The position numbers were made by a program, and so were the translations under genes. A stretch of 64,000 nt of DNA, taken from contig NZ_FNEM01000002.1 in assembly GCF_900100175.1 (NCBI RefSeq), positions 1-64,000 on the forward strand, given 5' to 3'. The notes beneath the pieces are model-generated. The model ran no database searches. It was not told the origin of the DNA and saw nothing but the letters and a program-made list of their open reading frames with translations. Positions 26,593 through 36,790 of the stretch are shown here, piece by piece (positions within the stretch are counted from its first letter, which is position 1; each line of letters begins with the position of its first letter). The stretch is from Ferrimonas sediminum (lineage in GTDB: Bacteria > Pseudomonadota > Gammaproteobacteria > Enterobacterales > Shewanellaceae).

Positions 26593-29544
26593 CTAGGGTA
26601 TGATGATGTCCACATCCAGCAACCACCAGGCCCGGGCCTGAAGATCCTCGGCCTCGATCACGCCTCCCGGTTGATAAGGGTGGGCATAGTGCACCAACAT
26701 CACCGGCTGCCTGGAAACAAAGTGACCCGAAGGCAAGCTGGCGTTGAAAGGATCGGCGTCATTGAACGTCACCGAAACCTGTGGCGTACACCCCGACAAC
26801 TGGGAATAGGCCAAAGGCCGTGCCAACTGACTGCCATCGCCGCATTGGGCTGTATTTTGCAATCTCAGGGTCAGATTCAGACAGGCCGACGGGTTGTCTT
26901 TCAAACAGGCACCGACCACTTGAAGGGTATAGCCTCCCTCCAGGTCGTCGTTATCCCCGGCGGTGGCTCCGTGGCGACTCAGCTGAAACACCGAGTAATG
27001 GCTGGACTCACCACTGGCGACCTCAACCGGCGAGTCAATCCGCAGCGGTGTGCCGTTGAAGGTCAACTGCCCCAGCTCCCCCTGTCCGGGCTGATAATCA
27101 TCAAAGTACACCGGCACCACCCAGGAGGCAGGCTCATAGTTACGACCACCGTCATCGATCACTGCAATGGTAACCGGGGGGGTCTGAGGAAAACGGTGCA
27201 CCAGCAGGGTACCATCGGCCAACAACTGATAATCCGTCGACGGAGTACCCGCAAGTCGGTAACTGAGCTTGCCCTTTGGGCTTGTCACCGCAATGGGCTC
27301 AACACGCATGCCGGGCACAAAAGCGGGAGCAAACACCGCATCGGCATCCGGCAGCCCCGGATAGGGTGCCTTATCCACCCTAAGCGAATACGACAAAGCA
27401 GTATCTTCGAAGTTGCGGCTGGTTTCGGTGACCACAAAATCAGCCTGACCGGCATTGTTGATGACCATGTCGCCGCTGTCGTAATCCAGGGTGACCACTT
27501 GCTGATTCGCATCCAAAGGCAAAAACTGCAGCTGGCTTTCTGTAGAGCGGCCCGACACCGACGGCCCCTCAAGGGCATCCCCCTCATCAAACACCGCGGC
27601 AAACAGAGTCTGGCTCAGAGACAAAGCGGTATTTTTCGGGGCCTTATCAATGGTCACCCGCATCATCGCTCCCCGGGCACCGTGCCCCGCATCGCCGCTA
27701 TCGGTGATGCCGATGAGAGTGGTGCCGGCATTGCGGATGATCAGACGGCGATTCCCCTCGTCAATCTCGACCACATCTTCTGGCTGAGCGTTGTCATAGC
27801 GGTAACTCAGTTGACCCAGCACACCGGAAACTGGAATCGCCAGCTGTTTTCCTTCGACGTAACTGGCCGACACATTGCCGACTTTTAGCGTGCCATCGGC
27901 AAAACTGACGTCCACATAAAACCGGCTGCTGCCGCTCAGGTAAAACTCATCGCCACTGTCGGTGACCGTGACCCAGCCACGGCCGGCCGCCACCATTCCA
28001 ATGCTGCCGTCGCCATTTTGACGAAGTACATCATCCCCCTCGACCACAAAGCTGAGTTGGCCGTGGTGGCCTCTTACGACCGGGATCACCGGTGCGTTGG
28101 CATCAAACTCCAACAACAGGTCATCCGCCACCAGGGCTTCATTCACCATCTTATCGATGGTCACCTCAAGGGTCACACGTTGAGACTGGTAGACGCCATC
28201 TCCGTCATCGTTGATCCAAAGTGTCGTTGAGCCCGGCCTTAACACCCGAACCAGACCGTCGGCAGACACCGTCACCACATCCTGATCCTGCCCGTCCACG
28301 ACTCCGTAACTGAGCTGGCCAGTGGCGCCGATCACTGGAATGCTAAACTCCAGATCCTCGACATAGGTTCGCGTTACCGGCTCTGTCGTCAGGCCATCGC
28401 TTGGACGTTTTTCAACCTCAACGGTCACGATGATCTGTGCTGGCAGGTAGTCACGATTGCCCGAATCACTGACCAGCACCCGGGCCGTGCCTACCGATTC
28501 AAAGCCAAAGATCCCCTTGGTATCATCAACCACCCGAATAATGGCACCATCGGCGTCGCTATTGAGGGCAAACGTCAATGCCCCTTTGACGCCGTGGACG
28601 GGCAGGGTGAACTCTTCATCGAAGCCATACTCCAGTGTCAGAGCCGGTGCCGCGAGCTCGCCGTTGGCCACAGGCTCCACGGTCACCGAAAACCGCTGCA
28701 CCGACACCGGCGACGTGCCATCGGTGGCATATTGGGTCACCTCAACCTGTGTCTGCCCCGCATGCAAAATGTCCATATCTCCACTGCTGCCATTTACCCG
28801 AACTACCTCGGTATCGGCGCCAGAAGCAATGGCGAAGCGAGAGTTCGGCTGCAGCGGACCGGTAAAACTGGGGTGCAGCTTGCCACCACTGACAAACGGC
28901 TTGGGAGACAGATCCACAAACCGGGCCACCGCCCCGTCACCGGCACGAACCCGAATCTCAGCCGTGGCCGTTGCCGGCTGGTAGTTGCGACCACCGTCAT
29001 CATGCACTTCAACTTGCGCATCGCCCACCCCGATGACAGTGAGCAGACCGCTCGGGTCCAACTCAACCACGGAATCGGAACCGGCCAGGCGATAGCTGAG
29101 GCTGCCTTTGCCCCCCTCGACACTCAACTGGTGTTCGGCAAGGGCCTGGTAATCAAGGGCAAGGTCATTGACCAACAGCGGTGCACGTGCGGCCTTGTCG
29201 ATGCTGACATCAATGTAAGCCTGGGTACCCAGATAGTGATCATTGCCGCTATCGGTCACCATCAACCTGGTGTGCCCTGCATTTTCAATTTGCAACTGGC
29301 CGGTTCCCGTCAGGGCCACGACATCCAACGGCTCCCCGTCAGCAAACCCTATGGTAACGCTGCCCACTGCCCCTTCAACAGGCAGGGGCAATGACAGATC
29401 TTTCTCATAGGCATGAGAGATACTGGCAAGTTGCAGGCCAGGGTGAGGTAATTTCTCTCTCACCTCCGTAGAGGTCGATTCTCCACCGCCGCCACCGCAG
29501 GCGCACAGGAATAGAGAAAGCAACAAAATGAATATTGGCTTCAC
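26593..29544 (-). CDS. Large lipoprotein with about nine Ig-like repeats
   Basis: 983 residues. A lipoprotein signal peptide ends in LFLCAC (acylated Cys14 or Cys16), followed by a Gly run. From about residue 30 to 815 there are nine degenerate repeats of 80-100 residues, each ending in a motif like TDSGNDHYL... VSIDKA or DDGGRNYQP... V, the pattern of tandem beta-sandwich (Ig/cadherin-like) surface domains. The C-terminal 167 residues differ and hold four Cys (ACLKDNPSAC, QCGDG, SGC), probably a disulfide-bonded domain. Starts at GTG with AGGA upstream. Probably an outer-membrane or surface-anchored adhesin or scaffold; function not known. It is monocistronic. Confidence 0.8.
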   Translation of the reverse strand: MKPIFILLLSLFLCACGGGGGESTSTEVREKLPHPGLQLASISHAYEKDLSLPLPVEGAVGSVTIGFADGEPLDVVALTGTGQLQIENAGHTRLMVTDSGNDHYLGTQAYIDVSIDKAARAPLLVNDLALDYQALAEHQLSVEGGKGSLSYRLAGSDSVVELDPSGLLTVIGVGDAQVEVHDDGGRNYQPATATAEIRVRAGDGAVARFVDLSPKPFVSGGKLHPSFTGPLQPNSRFAIASGADTEVVRVNGSSGDMDILHAGQTQVEVTQYATDGTSPVSVQRFSVTVEPVANGELAAPALTLEYGFDEEFTLPVHGVKGALTFALNSDADGAIIRVVDDTKGIFGFESVGTARVLVSDSGNRDYLPAQIIVTVEVEKRPSDGLTTEPVTRTYVEDLEFSIPVIGATGQLSYGVVDGQDQDVVTVSADGLVRVLRPGSTTLWINDDGDGVYQSQRVTLEVTIDKMVNEALVADDLLLEFDANAPVIPVVRGHHGQLSFVVEGDDVLRQNGDGSIGMVAAGRGWVTVTDSGDEFYLSGSSRFYVDVSFADGTLKVGNVSASYVEGKQLAIPVSGVLGQLSYRYDNAQPEDVVEIDEGNRRLIIRNAGTTLIGITDSGDAGHGARGAMMRVTIDKAPKNTALSLSQTLFAAVFDEGDALEGPSVSGRSTESQLQFLPLDANQQVVTLDYDSGDMVINNAGQADFVVTETSRNFEDTALSYSLRVDKAPYPGLPDADAVFAPAFVPGMRVEPIAVTSPKGKLSYRLAGTPSTDYQLLADGTLLVHRFPQTPPVTIAVIDDGGRNYEPASWVVPVYFDDYQPGQGELGQLTFNGTPLRIDSPVEVASGESSHYSVFQLSRHGATAGDNDDLEGGYTLQVVGACLKDNPSACLNLTLRLQNTAQCGDGSQLARPLAYSQLSGCTPQVSVTFNDADPFNASLPSGHFVSRQPVMLVHYAHPYQPGGVIEAEDLQARAWWLLDVDIIIP

Positions 29545-30058
29545 AGGTTAAAATCCTAGATTTTTAAAAACCGAAGAATCTTAAGTGTAAAAGTTGGATT
29601 CACCAATCAAAAACTGCTTACTTTAAACAATTAACGTCCAGCCAGTTTTTTCAGGCCAATCATCTTCATGATTGGATTATTAAAAATCATATTAAAAATT
29701 ATTTTATTAATTTAAAATCAATTAGTTACTCAAAGATTAACAACTGATCAATTCATTGAAACAATCATGAAAACATATGAGAAAATGGATATAACCAACG
29801 AAACAATAAGCGAAGTCGCATTAGAGGCCCCCGTTTAAATTGCATGACCACGCGGATAAAATTGATTATTTATACCAATTGCTTCACAAACATTTAAATT
29901 AGGTAATGGCAATGTAAGCTTTGACTCATTTATTCTCGCTTACTGTGGCTTTTGTTATTTTACGTTCCCCGGCCCCCAAATTCGCTACCCCAATCACCTT
30001 TCCCCGGCGTAAATCCTGTTAGCGTTATCCGCCTGCGCAACATCAATATGGAGTCTCA
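29545..30058. other. AT-rich intergenic region upstream of the lipoprotein and rihA
   Basis: A 514-base divergent gap, strikingly AT-rich from about 29560 to 29960, unlike the GC-rich surroundings. It must hold the promoters of the repeat lipoprotein and of rihA. I see no convincing operator, RNA gene or open frame in it. Confidence 0.5.
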
Positions 30059-30994
30059 ATGCGTACCCCAATTATTCTTGACTGTGATCCCGGCCATGAT
30101 GACGCCATCGCCCTGATACTGGCACTGGCCTGCCCGGAGCTGGAGCCACTGGCGGTCACCACCAGTGCCGGCAACCAAACCCCGGACAAAACCCTGAACA
30201 ACGCCCTGAGGGTACTGACACTGCTGCAACGCAGTGACATCCCGGTCGCCGGCGGTGCCATTAAACCCCTGGCCCGGGAGCTGATCATCGCCGACAACGT
30301 CCATGGTGAATCCGGCCTCGATGGCCCCAAACTGCCGGATCCCGGCTTTGCCCCCCAGCCCATCAACGCCGTAGAGCTGATGGCCGACAAGCTTCGAGCC
30401 AGCCCGGTTGCCGTTACCCTGGTACCCACCGGCCCTCTGACTAACATCGCCCTGCTGCTGGCCAACCACCCGGATCTGCACAGCAAGATCGAACGTATTG
30501 TGCTGATGGGCGGCGCCGCAAGCATGGGTAACTGGACTCCGGCAGCGGAGTTCAATATCTACGTGGATCCGGAAGCCGCCGACATGGTGTTCAAGTCCGG
30601 CATCCCCATCACCATGTGTGGCCTGGATGTCACCCATGAAGCCCAGATAATGGATGAGGACATTGAGCGGATTCGTGCCATCGGCAACCCCATCTCTAAT
30701 GTGGTGGCAGAGCTACTGGACTTCTTTATGATCTATCACCGCGACCCCAAATGGGGCTTTACCGGCGCCCCCTTGCACGACCCCTGCACCATCGCCTGGC
30801 TGGTCGCTCCTGAGCTGTTTAACACCAAAGCCTGCTGGGTCGGCGTTGAAACCCAGGGGGAACATACCCAGGGGATGACGGTCGTGGACTACTATGATCT
30901 CACTGGCAAGCCGGCCAATACCCTGGTGGCCATGGGGCTGAATCGACAAGGCTTCGTCGATCTGCTGGCAGAACGTCTGAGTTTCTACAACTGA
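30059..30994 (+). CDS. rihA: Pyrimidine-specific ribonucleoside hydrolase
   Basis: 311 residues, the same length as E. coli RihA and very similar to it as I remember it. The calcium-binding aspartate cluster is DCDPGHDDA (Asp10, Asp14, Asp15) and the active-site stretches [34 protein letters not shown] and [14 protein letters not shown] are intact. The enzyme cleaves cytidine and uridine to base and ribose for salvage or catabolism in the cytosol. It is a single gene with an AT-rich leader and a terminator shared with the opposed chemoreceptor gene. The related RihB is less similar in these stretches. Confidence 0.93.
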   Translation: MRTPIILDCDPGHDDAIALILALACPELEPLAVTTSAGNQTPDKTLNNALRVLTLLQRSDIPVAGGAIKPLARELIIADNVHGESGLDGPKLPDPGFAPQPINAVELMADKLRASPVAVTLVPTGPLTNIALLLANHPDLHSKIERIVLMGGAASMGNWTPAAEFNIYVDPEAADMVFKSGIPITMCGLDVTHEAQIMDEDIERIRAIGNPISNVVAELLDFFMIYHRDPKWGFTGAPLHDPCTIAWLVAPELFNTKACWVGVETQGEHTQGMTVVDYYDLTGKPANTLVAMGLNRQGFVDLLAERLSFYN

Positions 30995-31008
30995 GCCGGC
31001 CGCAACAA

Positions 31009-31035
31009 AAAGGCCGGCCCTAGGGACCGGCCTTT
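31009..31035. terminator. Shared terminator of rihA and the MCP gene
   Basis: A 9-bp stem (AAAGGCCGG / CCGGCCTTT) with a 9-base loop, with A-rich and T-rich flanks so that it can work in both directions between convergent genes. Confidence 0.8.
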
Positions 31036-31048
31036 CACAGCCATCACA

Positions 31049-32698
31049 TTAACTCACTCGAAACCGCAGGGTCAGCTCGGTCAGGCTGTGTGCCAGCTTG
31101 GCCAACTCCTGACAAGCACTGGCTGTCTGCTGCGTTCCCGTCAGCACTTCCGCTGCGGTGTCATGAATATTAACGATATTTCGATTCAGCTCCGCGGTAA
31201 CACTGGACTGCTCCTCGGTGGCACTGGCGATGTGCGCCGACATATCCCCGATCTGGCCCATGGCCGCATTAATGGCACCAATCACCTCACCGGTCCGGTT
31301 GGTCTCCAGCACACTGGTGGCCATGGTGTTGCGGCTCTGCTCCATCACGCGCTCGGCATCGAGCGCCCGCTGCTGGGTACTGTCGATAATCTCGTGAATC
31401 TGGGTGGTGGAGTCCTGGGTGCGGCTGGCCAGGGTACGGACCTCATCGGCCACCACCGCAAACCCCCGCCCCTGCGCGCCAGCCCGGGCCGCCTCGATAG
31501 CGGCATTCAACGCCAACAGGTTGGTTTGATCGGCGATCTCCCGAATCACCGACAGCACCACCGCAATGCGGGAGCTGTCCGCCACCAGCTGACGAATCAC
31601 GTCACTGGCCTCGGTCAACTGCTGCGACGCCGCCTGAATACTGGCCTGGCCCGACTGAGCCACCCGCTCTCCCTCACTGGCCGACATCCGCGCCTGGTTG
31701 GCCGTTTCTGCCGCCTCCGAGGTGTTGTCTGAGATCTCGCCGATGGAGGATTGCATCTGGTTCATGGCGGTCGCCACCATATCAACATCGGTCCGCTGAC
31801 GATCCATGCCAGTCGCCGCATCCTGAGAGATGGCACTGACCTCCTCAACGGCGGTCGCCAGCTGAGTCGCCGCGGTGCTCAATTCGATCACCAGGCTGTT
31901 CAGCTGACGCTGCATCTGCAGGCCATCACAGGCCAGAGCCGCAAACTCGCGGGCATGGAAGCCATCATCACTGATGCTGGAGGTCAGATCGCCAGCGGCA
32001 ATCCGGCGTAAAAACTCCCCCATGGCACTTAACGGAACCACGATGCTGCGCAGCAACAAGAACGCTGAAAACAGCAGCAGGGAAATGAAACAGGCGGACA
32101 CCATCAGGCTGTAGCGTGACAACTCACTCAGAGCGGTCACCGTCGTGCTTTTCGCCTGAACCACCCGCTCCGCCGACAGCTGCTTTAACGCCTCCAGCGT
32201 GTGCTGCACCTGCATGTACACCTCCCAACTTTGCCGGGACGACAGATAACGGGCGGCCCCCTGAGTGTCACCGGCAGCATCCAGTTTCAGGAACTGGTCA
32301 TGGATGAGGCTGTACTGGGCAATGTCCCGCAGCAGTTGCTGCAGCAACTGCTGCTCCTGTCCCCGGCTTTCAGCCAGGGCCTTGGTCAATACGCGCTGTT
32401 GATCCTGCCTGAGATCCTCCAGATAGCTGAGGGCGGTATCCGGCATCGGCGACCCGATCTCCCGCCGCAAGATATACCCCAGCTCTTCACGCCGCAGACC
32501 ATCAAACCCAACACTGATCTGGCTCAGATCGGACTGGTTCAAAAAGCCCTGCTCAAGTTGGCCAACGGCGTCGCCGACCCGTGAGGAACTCAGGTAAATG
32601 GTGCCAACCACGACCAGAAACAGGGAAAACAGGCCAAGAAATACCCCGGCCAGCAATGCCCGGATGGAAGGTGGTTGAAGTAATCGTGTCAATATCAT
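31049..32698 (-). CDS. Methyl-accepting chemotaxis protein
   Basis: 549 residues: transmembrane helix 1 at about 13-36, a periplasmic helical sensor domain of about 160 residues, transmembrane helix 2 near 200-222, a HAMP domain, then a long coiled coil with the signalling tip [20 protein letters not shown] and [15 protein letters not shown]. The sensor region looks like a four-helix bundle and its ligand is unknown. The ATG at 32698 has AAAGAGAA upstream; a TTG 10 codons earlier is in frame but less likely. No CheB/CheR pentapeptide tether is seen at the C terminus (ends LTLRFRVS). It is a single gene. Confidence 0.92.
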   Translation of the reverse strand: MILTRLLQPPSIRALLAGVFLGLFSLFLVVVGTIYLSSSRVGDAVGQLEQGFLNQSDLSQISVGFDGLRREELGYILRREIGSPMPDTALSYLEDLRQDQQRVLTKALAESRGQEQQLLQQLLRDIAQYSLIHDQFLKLDAAGDTQGAARYLSSRQSWEVYMQVQHTLEALKQLSAERVVQAKSTTVTALSELSRYSLMVSACFISLLLFSAFLLLRSIVVPLSAMGEFLRRIAAGDLTSSISDDGFHAREFAALACDGLQMQRQLNSLVIELSTAATQLATAVEEVSAISQDAATGMDRQRTDVDMVATAMNQMQSSIGEISDNTSEAAETANQARMSASEGERVAQSGQASIQAASQQLTEASDVIRQLVADSSRIAVVLSVIREIADQTNLLALNAAIEAARAGAQGRGFAVVADEVRTLASRTQDSTTQIHEIIDSTQQRALDAERVMEQSRNTMATSVLETNRTGEVIGAINAAMGQIGDMSAHIASATEEQSSVTAELNRNIVNIHDTAAEVLTGTQQTASACQELAKLAHSLTELTLRFRVS

Positions 32699-32935
32699 GG
32701 ATGCAGTTCTCTTTAAAAATGGCAACAAGGTTGCCGGGCAGTAGATGCATCCTGACCCTAGGTCTCAGTGAGACCGATATAGTTATAGTGGTGTTGTTAT
32801 ACGATGAAAAGCGACGAAAGGCCTTGATCTCTTGACCGATTCCTAGCCCATTTCGACAATTTCTCGATCTGGTTCGCACTATTTCGCAGTTTACCCCGAC
32901 CGCAACACGATCAGGCACTGCTCAGGCAAGACAAA

Positions 32936-32960
32936 GGAAAAAGGCGGGAGGGCTCCCGCC
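32936..32960 (-). terminator. Terminator of the 107-residue membrane protein gene
   Basis: An 8-bp stem (GGCGGGAG / CTCCCGCC), followed on the minus strand by TTTTTCCTTT. Confidence 0.75.
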
Positions 32961-32970
32961 CCTGGAAGGG

Positions 32971-33294
32971 TTAGCGGGTTTTCACCCCGGCAGAGAGCAA
33001 TACCGACGCCACTGCACAGGCGGCAATGCCCATCAGTCCCCAGCCAACGTTATCGCCGATATCCAGGATGTACTTCCCGGCCAACAGCAGGGTGGCAACG
33101 GAAAACACCACTGCCAGGGCTTTCTGCCTGGCCCAGATGGCAATGGCAAACAGCACCGGCAGCACCATTAACCCGTAGGCGACCCCACCCCAGTGCTCTC
33201 CGGTTTGGTAAAAACCCGCAAAGCTGTTAAACGGCTGATACCAGAAAAACGCACTGGCCAGCGCCAATATCACGGCGACGATTTTTTTGTTCAC
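32971..33294 (-). CDS. Small hypothetical inner-membrane protein
   Basis: 107 residues with four hydrophobic segments (about 4-20, 37-55, 61-78 and 84-103) and little else, an all-membrane protein of unknown function. It has an ATG with the sequence MNKKIVAVILALA and a terminator directly downstream, and it stands alone. No family is recognised. Confidence 0.6.
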   Translation of the reverse strand: MNKKIVAVILALASAFFWYQPFNSFAGFYQTGEHWGGVAYGLMVLPVLFAIAIWARQKALAVVFSVATLLLAGKYILDIGDNVGWGLMGIAACAVASVLLSAGVKTR

Positions 33295-33632
33295 GGCTTA
33301 TACAACTCCCAATGACACACAAAATTGCTTTGCATCATAGTGCTTTAGCTTGATCAGAACCACCGTTCAAGCGGGTAAAATGCCCCTCGGTCACAAAACA
33401 ACATACCCACCCTCGGCTTCACTGATGTGCACTGCCAGGCTGCCCCATCACGGCTTCGGTCTGTTGGCAGTTAAAGGCCGGAGCAACGGGGAACACTGGA
33501 TCGGCGCGACGATGCATCCGGTTAAGCAAAAGTTCAGGCAAGAACCTGCCAACTGACCTAGGATAGGTAAAAGGAAAGCATAAGTGCATGAACTAGCGAT
33601 ATTAAATTTACAAAAAAACAAGGGGTGTGATC
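33295..33632. other. Intergenic region without a recognised element
   Basis: A 338-base divergent gap before the outer-membrane protein gene. Apart from the AAGGGG ribosome-binding site at its end I see no promoter, operator or RNA gene that I can support. Confidence 0.4.
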
Positions 33633-34244
33633 ATGAAAGCTATGACGCTGTTGGCTCTGGGTATGCTCTGCTGTGCCCCGGTATCGGCGCAGTGGTTTGT
33701 GGCCCCGTTCGGCGGCTACAGCTTTGGTGCCAACGACTTCGACCTGAGCAACACCGAAGATGACAACAGCGGCAGCCTGAGTATCGAAGAATCGGGTCAT
33801 TATGGCGCCATGGCCGGCGCCATGGTCGACGACACCGGCAGCGTCTACCTGTATTACAGCCACCAGGACACCGACCTGCGCAGTGGCGGCGCCTTCAGCC
33901 CGCAATTGCTGGAATCTCTCAGTGTCGACTACCTGCACCTGGGGGGAACCCGCTACTACCCGCAGGCACAATTCAACCCTTACATCAGTGCCAGTATCGG
34001 CCTGACCCAATTGCGCCCCGGAGGCGACCTGTCCAACGAAACCAAATTCTCGATGGGGTTGGGCACCGGTCTGGAGTACGAGCTCGGCCAGCGATTATCG
34101 TTCTTCGCCGAAATTCGCGGCTTTGCCACCTTTACCGACTCCGAAGGCGGCATACTCTGCGACGGCGAAGGCTGCGTCTGGAAAATCAAATCAGGCATGT
34201 TCTGGCAGGGGCAAGCCAACCTGGGACTGCGATTGAGATTCTAA
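33633..34244 (+). CDS. Outer-membrane beta-barrel protein (OmpA/opacity-like)
   Basis: 203 residues with a signal peptide (about 1-19, cleavage near VSA-QW) and an eight-stranded barrel pattern of alternating residues ending in LGLRLRF, an outer-membrane insertion C terminus. Two Cys near the end (CDGEGC) could form a small disulfide loop. The ATG at 33633 has AAGGGG at 7 bases; a GTG two codons earlier is less likely. The stop overlaps the opposed epimerase gene by 4 bases. The function is not known beyond a small porin-like fold. Confidence 0.75.
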   Translation: MKAMTLLALGMLCCAPVSAQWFVAPFGGYSFGANDFDLSNTEDDNSGSLSIEESGHYGAMAGAMVDDTGSVYLYYSHQDTDLRSGGAFSPQLLESLSVDYLHLGGTRYYPQAQFNPYISASIGLTQLRPGGDLSNETKFSMGLGTGLEYELGQRLSFFAEIRGFATFTDSEGGILCDGEGCVWKIKSGMFWQGQANLGLRLRF

Positions 34245-35113
34245 AGGGGCGGCAACACTTCTGACCACTGCTGATCCAGCATCGCCAGCACAGACTCAAA
34301 CCCATGGCGTGGCTGCCAGCCCAGAGCACACTGGGCCGCCGACGAGTCGTACACCCGATCGATGCTGTGCGGCAGAATCCAGCCCCGTTCTGCAAAGGCC
34401 TGGACCAACTTTGGCTGTCGCCGGGCAATGACCTCGGCGGCGTGCTGTTTCAGGGCATCACAATCCTGACGCTGAAACGGGGTGGCACCGGAGATAATGA
34501 ACCTATGAAACCCCGGCAGACGCTTGTCGATGGCTCGGGCATGAGCAGACGCCACATCCCGGGCATCGACGCCACGATTGAGGCGATACACCGCCATCTG
34601 ATCCGCCGGCTCAGGAAAACATCGGGACATCTGCAATACGGTCACCGGAACCCCCAGGATCAGCGACAGCCGCTGCAGCTCGGTTTCGGCAGCGATCTTG
34701 GTTCGGTGGTAGATGGTCTTAGGTTGCGGCGACAGCTGCTCATCCACCCACCCCGCCGTGGCCTTCGGGGTTGAGGCATGGCCATAAAGCGCCGTAGTGC
34801 TGGTAAAGACGAAATGCCTGATGCCCGCCCGGGCCCCCTGGCGCATCAGCTCCGCGGTCATTTGCACGTTAATGGCATCAAATTCAGTGTCGGCGCGAAG
34901 GCCAACATGAGGCGCATGCAGGGCGGCGCTATGAACGATGACTTCGACGCCATCCAGAGCCCGGCGCATGATGGCAGGATCCTGCAGATCGCCGACAATG
35001 TGGGCGGTCGAGCAGGGCTGGCAATCGAGGCCTACGACCTGATGCCGGCGCATCAGCCCGACCACAATGGCTCGCCCCACCCGCCCGGCCGAACCGGTCA
35101 CCAGAACCTTCAT
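34241..35113 (-). CDS. NAD-dependent epimerase/dehydratase (extended SDR)
   Basis: 290 residues. The N-terminal Rossmann motif is VTGSAGRVGRAIV (GxxGxxG, residues 6-12), and an extended-SDR active site follows with IYHRTKIAAE, where the Tyr/Lys pair is partly replaced: YHRTK keeps Tyr and Lys at the YxxxK spacing. It likely acts on a nucleotide sugar or related substrate, not identifiable. The ATG at 35113 has GGAG upstream. It lies 27 bases after the DUF2059 gene, so both are likely in one unit. Confidence 0.82.
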   Translation of the reverse strand: MKVLVTGSAGRVGRAIVVGLMRRHQVVGLDCQPCSTAHIVGDLQDPAIMRRALDGVEVIVHSAALHAPHVGLRADTEFDAINVQMTAELMRQGARAGIRHFVFTSTTALYGHASTPKATAGWVDEQLSPQPKTIYHRTKIAAETELQRLSLILGVPVTVLQMSRCFPEPADQMAVYRLNRGVDARDVASAHARAIDKRLPGFHRFIISGATPFQRQDCDALKQHAAEVIARRQPKLVQAFAERGWILPHSIDRVYDSSAAQCALGWQPRHGFESVLAMLDQQWSEVLPPL

Positions 35114-35140
35114 CCGCACCGTCTCCAATCCAGAGCGCGA

Positions 35141-35623
35141 TTAATGGAGATGGCCCTCGCCATCGCCAGCCAGCGCCTTAAGCCGCGCGTCCTCCTGCTG
35201 TATCATCTGCTGCAGCTCGGCCATGTTCTGTTGCACTTTCATCGCCCCCAACTGGGCCCCCTGGGCCGACAACTGCGGCATCAGCGCAATGCTCTTGCGG
35301 CCGGTGGGCGTCTGATAGAAAGCGTTCAGATCCTGCAGTTCCTGCGCCGTAAAGGCTTCCGAGTACATATCGACCAGCATCGGTTTCAGGCTGGTGTAAC
35401 TCATGTGTTTATGCAAAAACTCGCTCATCACCTGCTGATAGGGGGCCATGGCCGGGTTTTGCTTTACCTGCAGAGTCAGCATCTGGTCGATGGACTGCTC
35501 CAGCACGCGCGCCATGCCCATGGAGTCCAGCAATCGTTCCGCCTCCGCCCGGGCGTCGTCCGCCGCCCGCGCCGTCATGGTGGTCATCATCAGCACAATG
35601 GCCATTAGCCAGATGGGTTTCAA
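35141..35623 (-). CDS. DUF2059 domain periplasmic protein
   Basis: 160 residues with a signal peptide (MKPIWLMAIVLMMTT, cleavage near ARA-AD) and the DUF2059 helical domain (YQQVMSEFLHKHMSYTSLKP, EAFTAQELQDLNAFYQTPTGRKSI). The TTG at 35623 is chosen because it gives a normal signal peptide and lies just after GGAGGT, although spacing is short. DUF2059 proteins are secreted, of unknown function. Co-transcription with the downstream epimerase gene is likely. Confidence 0.8.
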   Translation of the reverse strand: MKPIWLMAIVLMMTTMTARAADDARAEAERLLDSMGMARVLEQSIDQMLTLQVKQNPAMAPYQQVMSEFLHKHMSYTSLKPMLVDMYSEAFTAQELQDLNAFYQTPTGRKSIALMPQLSAQGAQLGAMKVQQNMAELQQMIQQEDARLKALAGDGEGHLH

Positions 35624-35788
35624 GGGCACCTCCTGCACACGCGATATGTAGATAACAAAGGCTTACTGCTCACTCAAGAGCATTTCAAAGATAGGTTCGC
35701 CATTTAACCAGAATATGGCCGACAATGTTGCGCCCTTTCGCACAACATTTGGCAGCCGCGCTCCAGTCTGGAGTCATGGCTCGCCCCG

Positions 35789-36721
35789 CTACCACTGCAG
35801 GGCATCAAAGTCAGTCAATGGCGGCAATAACGGCCGCCATACGCCGGGGTAATGTTCATCCTCTGTGGCAAAGCTCATCACACTGTCGGCCACCCCAGAA
35901 ACCGGTCCGGAGAGCGCTTCCACCTTAAAGCCGTCAATAATCCATCCCTTCCCCCGTTTCAGAACGGGTCGAAGCAGCGGCCCGGCGGGCGCCGGATTCA
36001 GCTGTGCCACCGCATAGATCATCGACCGAAACGGACCGGCATCCCCACCGTCGTCGGTGGCCGATGCCCACAAGGTACCGTCGGCACCCAGGTGCAGATC
36101 AGAGATCGCCCGGCGCCCCGGGCGCCGAGGCCCCGGTGCCGTCACCTGCATCAACGGCTCATCCTGCCATTCCAGGCGGCCGCTCCGAGGCGCAAACTCC
36201 CCCAGGCGCAACTCCCCTTGCGGATAGTGGGAACTGCCGCCGCGCTCGGCAATGATCACCTTAAACCCCTGGTCTGAGGCCAGGCACACCATGCCTTCGA
36301 CATTATCGCCATCGACGCCGGGCGCACTGTCCACCCGCCTGGGCAGCGGGTACACCGCCATCACCTCGGCCCGCTCCCCCTGAAGGCGCACGTGAAACAC
36401 CCGGCCATAACGTCCCTGCCAGGTGCCAGACTCCGCCAGCAAAAACTCGCCATCGCGCCCCGGCAGGGCACACAGGGACTCCAGATCACTGGCCTGGCCA
36501 TCGGGACTTCGCCATTCCTCGATGAGCACCGGCCGATACTCATAGCCGGAGGACGGGGTCATCCGTACGATCCCCAGCCGCTCCCCCTCCGCATAACTTT
36601 TGCGATCCAGCACCACCACAAAGGCGCTGTCATTCAGCGGCGCCATACCGCTGAAGCCCGGCACCGACGCCCACACTGACTGGGGCAGCCATGCCACAGC
36701 CACAATCCACCAACGCCACAT
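35789..36721 (-). CDS. Exported beta-propeller-like protein, esterase-like phytase type
   Basis: 310 residues with a signal peptide (about 1-19, cleavage near VWA-SV) and a repetitive beta-rich pattern (DLESLCALPGRDGEFLLAES, NVEGMVCLASDQGFKVIIAE, ISDLHLGADGTLWASATDD). The pattern ‘LESLC/VEGMV’ with acidic and Gly-rich loops resembles the esterase-like phytase fold, but I cannot confirm it. No metal-site motif is certain. The ATG at 36721 is preceded by GGA. It lies 69 bases after the CDF gene. Confidence 0.62.
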   Translation of the reverse strand: MWRWWIVAVAWLPQSVWASVPGFSGMAPLNDSAFVVVLDRKSYAEGERLGIVRMTPSSGYEYRPVLIEEWRSPDGQASDLESLCALPGRDGEFLLAESGTWQGRYGRVFHVRLQGERAEVMAVYPLPRRVDSAPGVDGDNVEGMVCLASDQGFKVIIAERGGSSHYPQGELRLGEFAPRSGRLEWQDEPLMQVTAPGPRRPGRRAISDLHLGADGTLWASATDDGGDAGPFRSMIYAVAQLNPAPAGPLLRPVLKRGKGWIIDGFKVEALSGPVSGVADSVMSFATEDEHYPGVWRPLLPPLTDFDALQW

Positions 36722-36790
36722 AGAGAGTTCCGACTTTGTTACAGGAGAGAGCCCGAATGTCAGTCCGGGCACGTCACAGACAGGAGACCA

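Noticed and set aside
24924-26615. 563-codon open frame on the minus strand inside sulP
   Set aside because: Antisense shadow of a well-recognised SulP gene. His/Gln-rich composition and lack of any domain are typical of antisense frames in GC-rich genes.
26530-27888. 452-codon open frame on the plus strand opposite the repeat lipoprotein
   Set aside because: Antisense shadow. The lipoprotein frame has a lipobox, repeats and a terminator; this one has no ribosome-binding site or domain.
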